Shown here: positions 1-5,587 of the stretch, piece by piece
Layout of the letters: every line of letters starts with the position of its first letter
Position numbering within the stretch: position 1 is the first letter of the stretch
Source of the DNA: Leptospirales bacterium
GTDB taxonomy: Bacteria > Spirochaetota > Leptospiria > Leptospirales > Leptonemataceae
Direction of reading: 5' to 3'
Length of the DNA: 12,537 bases
Assembly (NCBI GenBank): GCA_014238825.1
Contig: JABAAI010000019.1
Location: forward strand, 1 to 12,537
Notes under the pieces: generated by a model
Told to the model about the DNA's origin: nothing
Database searches by the model: none
Seen by the model: only the letters and a program-made list of their open reading frames with translations
Translations under genes and position numbers: made by a program

Positions 1-281
1 ATAGATTTAACGGCGATGTTTACTAACTCTAACATAGTCTTTAATACTTAGCATGCTCAATTTATAACTTGCTTTGTCAATAATATTTAGAGGATAACTG
101 AATTTGATGGTAATTTATATGTAAATTTAGAATGATTTATAGGATGATTATATGATGATTTCAAAATAAATGCTGCCTTCATTTGGATTCACAGATTTGC
201 TTTTAGATGTATTATTTTTTATAGACATATAATATTATATGAAATTTACATATAGATAAAATCTCTTCTGCTAAAAAAAGC

Positions 282-310
282 TTGACACAGATAACAATAT
301 ATCTTATACT
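282..310 (+). promoter_or_regulatory. Sigma70-type promoter of the surface lipoprotein gene
   Basis: A perfect -35 hexamer TTGACA (282-287) is followed after exactly 17 bp by TATACT (305-310), which matches the -10 consensus at five of six positions. Transcription would start near 317 and leave a leader of about 40 nt before the ATG at 358. This is the best promoter in the window. Confidence 0.8.
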
Positions 311-345
311 ATCATAAGGTATGTTAATTAATATTAAATTCAAGT

Positions 346-350
346 GAGGA
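346..350 (+). promoter_or_regulatory. Ribosome binding site fixing the lipoprotein start
   Basis: GAGGA lies 7 nt upstream of the ATG at 358. It supports that start even though it gives an unusually long region before the signal-peptide hydrophobic core. Confidence 0.65.
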
Positions 351-357
351 CTCTAAA

Positions 358-1443
358 ATGAAAAAAATGTATATCATAGAACACATATCTTTAAAAGGCT
401 TTTCAGCTAATTTAGTAGCCCCTTTGCGAGGTGTTAATATACTCACTTTGATAGCATATACAGTCGCTTTCCTTATAATAGGATGTTCCCTAAGCCCTGA
501 TCCAGAAACCCTTGCTTGTCCCAATAGTAGCACGGATTGGACGCCTAATATCAATACGGATAGCAATAGCGACGGTTGCCAAGATGGGACCTCTGAGTCA
601 GACCTAGACGGTGATGGTGAAAGCGATGATGTAGATACAGATGATGATGGTGATAACGTACTAGATACTGACGATTTTTGTCCTAATACTAATCCAAGTA
701 TTGTTGCTACCGGTACGGATGCTGACGCTGACGGTTGCTATGTTAGCTCTGAGGGAGTAGATGAGGTCATTTTTAGGCAATTTATAACAAAATGGGTGAC
801 GACGACAACAGATGAATTAATAACAATCCCTATAACAGGCACTGGCTATAACTTCAAAGTAGATTGGGGGGAAACACCTGGTGCTACTCCAGAAACTTTT
901 ATTACTGGCGGTAGTACCCCTATGCATACTTATAAAATTGTAGGAAAATATGATATTAAAATTTGGGGTCACTTCCCTCGTATATCTTTTAATAATACAG
1001 CTACAGATAAAGATAAAATCATCGCAATCACGCAATGGGGAGCCATTAAGTGGAATTCTATGGATGGTGCCTTTTGGGGTTGTAGCAAACTCACAGAAAA
1101 TGATGGCTCACCCTCAGATATCCCAAACCTATATGAAGTGACAAGCATGGATAGTATGTTTCGAGATGCTACTGAGTTTAATCAAAATCTAAGTGCTTGG
1201 AATACAGCTAAGGTAATGTCTATGGCGTCTCTGTTTCAAAATGCCGTTGCCTTTACCCAAGATATAAGTGGCTGGAATGTCTCTAGCGTTACAGATATGA
1301 GTAATATGTTTAATGGTGCTTCTGTATTTAACCAAGATATAAGTGGCTGGGATGTCTCTGGTGTGCCTGTTGCTAATCAGGTCGATTTTGATACAGGTAC
1401 AGACGTAAATTGGACAACCAAGCCAAATTTTTCTTCCCCTTGA
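358..1443 (+). CDS. Surface lipoprotein with TSP3 calcium-binding repeats and BspA-like (DUF285) repeats
   Basis: This 361-aa protein is predicted to be exported and lipidated. A hydrophobic stretch at about 27-41 ends in the lipobox L39-I-I-G-C43. The n-region of about 25 residues is long, but the start is backed by GAGGA at 346-350. Residues 67-110 are Asp-rich and fit thrombospondin type 3 calcium-binding repeats, ending in the typical DDFCPNT. Residues 138-225 resemble the PKD-like segment (TGTGYNFKVDWGE) often found before BspA repeats. Residues 256-335 carry three 25-residue DUF285 repeats with the FNQDISGWDVS signature, encoded by 75-bp DNA units. The ending (NWTTKPNF) is usual for the family, so the gene looks complete. 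It has its own promoter and is probably monocistronic. Adhesion or surface interaction is an inference from the family. The domain calls are firm; the ligand is unknown. Confidence 0.85.
   Translation: MKKMYIIEHISLKGFSANLVAPLRGVNILTLIAYTVAFLIIGCSLSPDPETLACPNSSTDWTPNINTDSNSDGCQDGTSESDLDGDGESDDVDTDDDGDNVLDTDDFCPNTNPSIVATGTDADADGCYVSSEGVDEVIFRQFITKWVTTTTDELITIPITGTGYNFKVDWGETPGATPETFITGGSTPMHTYKIVGKYDIKIWGHFPRISFNNTATDKDKIIAITQWGAIKWNSMDGAFWGCSKLTENDGSPSDIPNLYEVTSMDSMFRDATEFNQNLSAWNTAKVMSMASLFQNAVAFTQDISGWNVSSVTDMSNMFNGASVFNQDISGWDVSGVPVANQVDFDTGTDVNWTTKPNFSSP
1141..1365 (+). repeat. Three 75-bp tandem coding repeats (DUF285 units)
   Basis: The core 'ATAAGTGGCTGG' and its variant recur at a strict 75-bp period, with unit anchors at 1186, 1261 and 1336. 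Each unit encodes 25 residues with a conserved Trp (LSAWN, ISGWN, ISGWD). The second and third units are the most alike. This repeat type can expand or contract by recombination. Confidence 0.75.
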
Positions 1444-1583
1444 TGATTATCGGAAAGATCTTCTTATTGTGGCTCTCTGTTGCCTGTGTGTGATTTTATA
1501 GAAAACATGATGTCCCTTGCCATATTATGATACAGAGGGCAAAATTAATTTGAATTTATAAGATAGTTTTCTAATAAAAAGTA

Positions 1584-1611
1584 TTGACATAATTCAATCT
1601 CTTTTTACATT
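1584..1611 (+). promoter_or_regulatory. Probable promoter of the YHS-domain gene
   Basis: TTGACA (1584-1589) is followed after 16 bp by TACATT (1606-1611), four of six matches to the -10 consensus. The start would lie near 1618 and leave a leader of about 100 nt before the ATG at 1719. The -35 box is convincing; the -10 box is moderate. Confidence 0.5.
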
Positions 1612-1703
1612 ACGTGTAGGCATAGTTTTGAGAGATAAGATAGTCCCTTCCCAAACTAACTAGGGATTGGCTACATTTATCTAAATATAATTTTAGTAAA
1701 TTT

Positions 1704-1710
1704 AAAGGAG
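1704..1710 (+). promoter_or_regulatory. Strong ribosome binding site of the YHS-domain gene
   Basis: AAAGGAG lies 8 nt upstream of the ATG at 1719. It is the clearest Shine-Dalgarno sequence in the window and settles the start. Confidence 0.75.
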
Positions 1711-1718
1711 AATATAAA

Positions 1719-2159
1719 ATGTATAGATTAAAGTTTTGGTTAATTTTTATTACTTTTTTGTTTGTTGGAAGCTTAGTGGCTGCACCAGTAAATACAACTT
1801 GGATTGGAACTAAGGCGATTAAGGGTTATGATACGGTAGCTTATTTTAAGGTAGGCAAATCAGTGCGTGGGAATAAAAAAATCTCGTATAAGTGGAAAGG
1901 TGCTAACTGGTATTTTTCTAGTAAAGCCAATCTTGAGCTTTTTAAGAAAAATCCTAAGAAATATGCTCCTCAGTTTGGTGGCTATTGTGCTTACGCTGTG
2001 TCTAAAGGACATACTTCGGATATATCACCTGATGCTTGGGATATTCATAATAATAAGTTATATCTGAATTATGATAAAGATGTCCAGAAAACATGGCGTG
2101 CAAAAAAGAAATTGTACATAAAAAGAGCAATTAAGAATTGGCCAAAACTTTCCAAGTAG
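1719..2159 (+). CDS. Secreted YHS-domain protein
   Basis: This 146-aa protein has a signal peptide (hydrophobic core about 7-20) with likely cleavage near A21/A22, before PVNTTW. The mature part is one YHS domain at about 36-127: GYDTVAYF at 36-43, the aromatic WYFSS near 64-68, and GGYCAYAVSKG around C90. YHS domains are linked to metal binding, and periplasmic single-domain versions of about 150 aa are common in proteobacteria. Metal binding is family knowledge and has not been shown for this protein. The C-terminal tail is strongly basic (RAKKKLYIKRAIKNW). The gene has its own promoter, a strong ribosome binding site and an intrinsic terminator downstream, so it is probably transcribed alone. 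The physiological role is unknown. Confidence 0.85.
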   Translation: MYRLKFWLIFITFLFVGSLVAAPVNTTWIGTKAIKGYDTVAYFKVGKSVRGNKKISYKWKGANWYFSSKANLELFKKNPKKYAPQFGGYCAYAVSKGHTSDISPDAWDIHNNKLYLNYDKDVQKTWRAKKKLYIKRAIKNWPKLSK

Positions 2160-2183
2160 TTTGGTATTAATTTCTCTGATATT

Positions 2184-2230
2184 ACAGAGAGAGGAAATAA
2201 TCTTAGATTATTTTTCTCTCTCTGTTTTTA
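2184..2230 (+). terminator. Intrinsic terminator after the YHS-domain gene
   Basis: A long hairpin pairs 2184-2202 (ACAGAGAGAG...) with 2206-2225 (...CTCTCTCTGT). It has about 18-19 paired bases, one bulge and a 3-nt TTA loop, and is followed by a T run at 2225-2229. It begins 24 nt after the stop codon at 2157-2159. Confidence 0.85.
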
Positions 2231-2320
2231 GAGATTTTATTTATAGATATGACGTTTTTATAAAAAAGTCAAAACAGTATACAAAGAAAAAATAAAATAT
2301 AAGGATAGTATAATACAAAT

Positions 2321-3130
2321 ATGGAAAAAAGTGAAAAATTAAAAGACCAGTGTGCCGTTGTAACTGGAGCAAACTCAGGTATTGGTAAAGGCGTTGCCTT
2401 TGCTTTAAGTAGAGCCGGTGCTAAAGTTGTTGTTAACTATGTTGTCGGTGAAACTGAAGCTAGCAAGGTTGTACAAGAAATAAAAGCAGAAGGTGGAGAA
2501 GCTATGATCGCTCATGCAGATGTTAGTAATGAACAACAAGTGCAGGCGATGTTTACTAAAGCCGTCAAAGAATATGGTACAGTCGATATCCTCGTTAATA
2601 ATGCAGGACTACAAAGAGATGCTACAATAGCCGAGATGACTCTTGAGCAATGGAATAAGGTTATTGAAGTAAATCTTACTGGGCAGTTTTTGTGCACTCG
2701 TGAAGCCGTGCGCGAGTTTCAGAGACGTGGTCCCGTTCCAGAGCGTTCTAGTGCCTTAGGAAAAATTATTTGCATGAGTTCTGTGCATGATATTATTCCT
2801 TGGGCTACGCATGCTAACTATGCTGCTTCAAAGGGTGGTGTTTTGCTTTTTATGAAAACAGCCGCACAGGAATTAGCACCACAGAAAATAAGAGTTAACG
2901 GAATTTCGCCTGGGGCAATTAAAACTCCTATAAATACTGATGCTTGGTCTACTAAAGAAGCCGAAGAAAGTCTTCTTAAACTCATACCATATAAGAGAGT
3001 CGGGGTTGTAGAGGATATAGGAAAAGCCGCAACTTGGCTTTCTTCTGATGATTCAGATTATGTGAATGGAATTACAATTTATGTTGATGGTGGTATGACC
3101 TGCTATCCAGAATTTGCTGACGGAGGATAA
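2321..3130 (+). CDS. SDR-family oxidoreductase, glucose 1-dehydrogenase-like
   Basis: This 269-aa protein is a classical short-chain dehydrogenase/reductase of normal length. Visible motifs are the nucleotide-binding TGANSGIG at 15-22, NNAG at 93-96, and the catalytic tetrad N118, S154, Y167, K171. The segments MSSVHDIIPW, YAASKGG and the C-terminal DGGMTCYPEF closely match what I recall of Bacillus glucose 1-dehydrogenase, which oxidises beta-D-glucose to gluconolactone with NAD(P)+. Cofactor preference cannot be read safely. An insertion of about ten residues (about 136-147, RGPVPERSSALG) sits before the catalytic Ser strand. No Shine-Dalgarno sequence lies at normal distance: AAGGA at 2301-2305 is 15 nt away, and a perfect TATAAT lies at 2309-2314. 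The upstream terminator separates this gene from the YHS gene. The family is certain, the substrate only probable. Confidence 0.85.
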   Translation: MEKSEKLKDQCAVVTGANSGIGKGVAFALSRAGAKVVVNYVVGETEASKVVQEIKAEGGEAMIAHADVSNEQQVQAMFTKAVKEYGTVDILVNNAGLQRDATIAEMTLEQWNKVIEVNLTGQFLCTREAVREFQRRGPVPERSSALGKIICMSSVHDIIPWATHANYAASKGGVLLFMKTAAQELAPQKIRVNGISPGAIKTPINTDAWSTKEAEESLLKLIPYKRVGVVEDIGKAATWLSSDDSDYVNGITIYVDGGMTCYPEFADGG

Positions 3131-3137
3131 GTTTAGC

Positions 3138-3332
3138 TCTTAGTTACCTATTTAGTGAAGTGCAGGCAGGTCGCACTCCAAATCCAGATTTACTTTGTAA
3201 CCATTGCATTAAACTCGGGGTATACTATAAGGCCTTGAGTAAAAATGGCTTATAGTATAACAAAATTGCAACGGGGCATTATACAAATGTCGAACAAAAA
3301 ATGTCTCTCTTTGAGTTGTTTAAAAGTAAAGA
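3138..3332 (+). pseudogene. Degenerate internal fragment of mnmA
   Basis: These 195 bases align without a gap to 4717-4911 inside the intact mnmA downstream. By hand I count about 19 differences (around 90% identity). In the mnmA frame the fragment reads LSYLFSEVQAGRTPNPDLLC and keeps the Cys equivalent to C99. It has an in-frame TAG at 3253-3255 where the intact gene has AGG, and His-Arg has become His-Cys. It has no start and only about one sixth of the gene, so it cannot be functional as MnmA. About half of the differences fall at third codon positions, more than decay alone would give. It may derive from a once-coding copy or a related strain. It begins 7 nt after the SDR stop codon. Confidence 0.9.
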
Positions 3333-3340
3333 AAAAAAAC

Positions 3341-3367
3341 TTGACATTTTAGCAAGCTATATTAAAT
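3341..3367 (+). promoter_or_regulatory. Possible promoter of the YwqK-like gene
   Basis: A perfect TTGACA lies at 3341-3346, just after the mnmA fragment ends. The -10 options are poor: TTAAAT at 3362-3367 with a 15-bp spacer, or TATATT at 3358-3363 with only 11 bp. If used, it would give an almost leaderless mRNA for the start at 3377. Confidence 0.3.
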
Positions 3368-3376
3368 CCTATCTTG

Positions 3377-4084
3377 ATGCAACGCTTGCTAGCAATATTT
3401 TTAACCTTGTCTTTACTGCTTGTTTGTAGTATTGGCATAAAAAATATTTATGTAAAAGAACCTATTGAGAAGGGTAAAAAAGATATAATCTATCAAGAAG
3501 ACGGCAAAACAAAAAAATCAGAAACGACTTACTATGCCAACGGCAAAACAAAAAGGTATATAACCTACCAAGACGATGGAGAAACAATAGTAGGTGAAAT
3601 AACCTACTATAAAAATGGTAAAACAAAGACAAAAAAAGGATTCGATAATTCAGAAATCACTTACTACAAAAACGGTAAAACAAAGACACGTATAAAATAT
3701 TCCGGCAAAACAAAAAAATCAGAAACCACTTACTACAAAAATGGTACAACGAAAACACGTATAAAATATTATGGCAAAATAAAAAAATCAGAAACCACTT
3801 ACTACAAAAATGGTAAAACAAAGACACATATAAAATATGACATTGTAGATGGCAAAAAAATAACAAAAACCACTTTCTATGTAAGAGCCAAAAGTAAGAA
3901 GGTTGACGACTTATATAAAAAAACAAAGACATATTATTATGATAGCGGTAAGAAAAAAATATTCTATAAGTATAAATTGGGAACGCTTAAGGCCCTCAGT
4001 AAAACTTGTTACAAAACAGATGGCAAGATTCAAGAAACTTGTGTAAATGATAAACACGGTTTTGGGATGAACAAAGATAAATAA
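3377..4084 (+). CDS. Exported YwqK/MORN-variant repeat protein
   Basis: From the ATG at 3377 the protein is 235 aa; an adjacent TTG at 3374 could also start it. Residues 4-16 form a hydrophobic signal segment followed by C17 (LLVC), an imperfect lipobox. The rest is a run of [T/S]-YY-x-NGK-x-K motifs, typical of MORN-variant repeats in proteins labelled 'YwqK family antitoxin'. Three units (about residues 92-154) come from 69-bp tandem DNA repeats. The protein is very rich in Lys, Thr and Tyr. The C-terminal part (about 180-235) has two Cys and may be a cap. YwqK in Bacillus is associated with a toxin locus, but no toxin is visible here, so an antitoxin role should not be assumed. No Shine-Dalgarno sequence is seen. 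The biased, A-rich composition differs from the neighbouring housekeeping genes. Confidence 0.7.
   Translation: MQRLLAIFLTLSLLLVCSIGIKNIYVKEPIEKGKKDIIYQEDGKTKKSETTYYANGKTKRYITYQDDGETIVGEITYYKNGKTKTKKGFDNSEITYYKNGKTKTRIKYSGKTKKSETTYYKNGTTKTRIKYYGKIKKSETTYYKNGKTKTHIKYDIVDGKKITKTTFYVRAKSKKVDDLYKKTKTYYYDSGKKKIFYKYKLGTLKALSKTCYKTDGKIQETCVNDKHGFGMNKDK
3650..3838 (+). repeat. Three 69-bp tandem repeats inside the YwqK-like gene
   Basis: Units start at 3650, 3719 and 3788 with an exact 69-bp period, 23 codons each. Each begins TCAGAAA(C/T)CACTTACTAC and encodes S-E-(I/T)-TYYKNG(K/T)TKT(R/H)IKY. The first two units are complete; the third diverges after about 3838. Older, more diverged copies of the same motif occur at about 3518-3640. 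The high identity of the three units indicates recent duplication or ongoing homogenisation. Confidence 0.85.
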
Positions 4085-4290
4085 AGAAGTCTTAGTATGG
4101 GGTGACATAGAACACGGAGCAACTGGTGGGCTTTGGAAAGTAAGAACATTTGTAAAAAAAATATAACTGGTAATTAGTAAAACCAGAACATTTACAAGCA
4201 GTATTAGGAGTTTTCAAACAAGGCTTAGATGCAAGCGATTTGCAATCTGAACGAATAGAAAAAATAATAGTAGGAGCTATAAAGCAATGA
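4071..4290 (+). pseudogene. Two out-of-frame coding remnants of an unknown gene
   Basis: Two stretches read like protein but lack starts and lie in different frames. The first (4071-4166) includes EVLVWGDIEHGATGGLW and ends at TAA 4164-4166. The second (4174-4290) includes KPEHLQAVLGVFKQGLDAS, contains a likely helix, and ends at TGA 4288-4290, overlapping the next ORF as ATGA. A run of eight A at 4154-4161 lies near the switch. The two may be parts of one gene broken by an indel and stops. I do not recognise the family. The ATGA junction suggests that it was once translated with the small ORF that follows. Confidence 0.4.
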
Positions 4291-4481
4291 GCCTACAAAC
4301 AAAAGACTTTGCTCTAAACTTTTTAGAAAATGAAACACAGGCTCGAGTTGCTTTCATATCAAAGGACATGTCAAGCAATGATATAACAACTACAAGACTT
4401 GCACAAATACTGACACAAACTAGCTATAATGACCTAAGAACTACCAAAAGGGAAGCAGTAAAAAAAGAGTGTGAAAATTAA
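4287..4481 (+). CDS. Small hypothetical protein overlapping the mnmA start
   Basis: This 64-aa ORF begins in an ATGA overlap with the remnant upstream (TGA at 4288-4290). Its TAA (4479-4481) shares the A of the mnmA ATG, so translational coupling to mnmA is possible. It is polar, with no signal peptide or membrane segment, and is rich in Thr, Asn and Lys. I see no Shine-Dalgarno sequence and do not recognise a family. The tight overlaps at both ends favour a real gene or the end of one. The decayed surroundings leave open that it is the tail of the same broken unit. Confidence 0.4.
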   Translation: MSLQTKDFALNFLENETQARVAFISKDMSSNDITTTRLAQILTQTSYNDLRTTKREAVKKECEN

Positions 4482-5587
4482 TGAAGATAGCCTGTCTTCT
4501 TTCTGGTGGTGTTGATAGCTCATTAGCACTAGCTCTGCTAAAACAAAAACAGTATGATATTGAAGCGTTTTATCTAAAAATTTGGTTAGAGGATGAAAAT
4601 GATTCTTTAGTTGATTGTCCGTGGCAAGAGGATTTAGAATATATCGAAAAAACCTGTGAGCAATTTGATGTTAATTTAAACATTATCCCTCTCCAACAAG
4701 AATATAAAAAAAATATTCTTAGTTATCTATTTAGTGAAGTGCAGGCAGGTCGTACTCCAAATCCAGATTTACTTTGTAACCATCGTATTAAATTTGGAGC
4801 ATTCTATAAGGCCTTGAGCAAAAAGGGTTTAAGGTATGACAAAATTGCAACGGGACATTATGCAAATGTAGAACAAAAAACGTCTCTCTTTGAGTTGTTT
4901 AAAAGTAAAGATCTTGTAAAAGATCAAAGCTATTTCCTGTCTCGCTTGAATCAAGAACAACTTGCTAAGGCTTTGTTCCCCCTTGCACCTTATACAAAAA
5001 GCCAAGTCCGTAAACTTGCTATTAAATGGAAGCTGCCCGCAGCAGAGCGGAAAGATAGTCAAGGGCTATGCTTCTTAGGCAAGATTCGTTTCTCTGATTT
5101 TCTTAGTAAGCACCTAGCAGATCAAAGCGGTGAAATTATAGAATACGAAAGTAAAAAAACTATTGGCGAACACCTTGGATTTTGGTACTACACCATAGGG
5201 CAACGGAAAGGCTTAGGACTATCAGGAGGACCTTGGTTTGTAATTGCTAAGGATGTTAAAAGGAATCAGGTATACGTTTCGCGTAATTATTATTCACCTG
5301 ATAAAAAAAGAGACTGCTTTTATGCTACGGATGTACATTGGATATCTGGTAAAACTCCTACAAATTCAGAATTAGAGGCTCTAGAAGTTAAATTACGTCA
5401 TGGCACTTTAGCTTATCATTGTAAGATAGAAGATGTGTTAGTTAAGCCACTCTTTGTTCGTATAAAAGGCTGTGATCAAGGAATTGCATCGGGACAATTT
5501 GCTGTTTTCTATAGCCAAGATAAATGCTTGGGCTGTGCTCGCATTAGTCTTCCCTCACAATATCTGAATCTATGTAATGCTTCTTAG
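4481..5587 (+). CDS. mnmA: tRNA-specific 2-thiouridylase MnmA
   Basis: MnmA activates U34 of tRNAs for Lys, Glu and Gln by adenylation and inserts sulfur to make 2-thiouridine, in the cytoplasm. The length of 368 aa is normal. The PP-loop SGGVDSS is at 8-14. The conserved GRTPNPDLLCN places a catalytic Cys at C99 (near E. coli C102), and DSQGLCFLG places the second at C197 (near E. coli C199). GQRKGLGLSGG is the usual central-domain motif. The segment FYLKIWLEDE...CPWQEDL resembles the variant I recall from plant and cyanobacterial homologues, not E. coli. The ATG overlaps the stop of the preceding small ORF by one base, and no strong Shine-Dalgarno sequence is visible. The 3' end overlaps mltG on the other strand by 44 bp. 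A broken partial copy lies at 3138-3332. Confidence 0.95.
   Translation: MKIACLLSGGVDSSLALALLKQKQYDIEAFYLKIWLEDENDSLVDCPWQEDLEYIEKTCEQFDVNLNIIPLQQEYKKNILSYLFSEVQAGRTPNPDLLCNHRIKFGAFYKALSKKGLRYDKIATGHYANVEQKTSLFELFKSKDLVKDQSYFLSRLNQEQLAKALFPLAPYTKSQVRKLAIKWKLPAAERKDSQGLCFLGKIRFSDFLSKHLADQSGEIIEYESKKTIGEHLGFWYYTIGQRKGLGLSGGPWFVIAKDVKRNQVYVSRNYYSPDKKRDCFYATDVHWISGKTPTNSELEALEVKLRHGTLAYHCKIEDVLVKPLFVRIKGCDQGIASGQFAVFYSQDKCLGCARISLPSQYLNLCNAS

Larger units (their letters stand above)
1..357. other. Non-coding, AT-rich 5' region
   Basis: I see no plausible coding sequence here. The stretch is very AT-rich. It contains a perfect 16-bp palindrome at 226-241 and a 13-bp inverted repeat with widely spaced arms (116-128 and 242-254). 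It ends with the promoter and ribosome binding site of the lipoprotein gene that follows. The palindrome lies about 40 bp upstream of the -35 box, where an operator could sit, but short palindromes are common in DNA this AT-rich. Confidence 0.6.

Noticed and set aside
11..25. A 15-base match (GGCGATGTTTACTAA) between 12-26 or so and the SDR gene near 2547
   Set aside because: The flanks differ completely on both sides. A chance match of this length is plausible in an AT-rich 12.5-kb window, so I do not call it a duplication.
1141..1365. 75-bp repeats considered as a non-coding satellite or CRISPR
   Set aside because: They are in frame, encode the 25-residue DUF285 motif, and have no spacer structure.
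1519..1545. TTGCC...GGCAA hairpin considered as a terminator after the lipoprotein gene
   Set aside because: The stem is only about 5 bp with a long loop and no T run follows. I did not list it.
1641..1672. Weak hairpin (AGTCCC/GGGATT) in the YHS leader considered as a riboswitch
   Set aside because: One 6-bp stem with a G-U pair and a 15-nt loop does not match any riboswitch class I know.
3650..3838. Regular 69-bp repeats considered as a CRISPR array
   Set aside because: The repeats are head-to-tail with no unique spacers and lie inside an open frame in whole codons. They are coding repeats.
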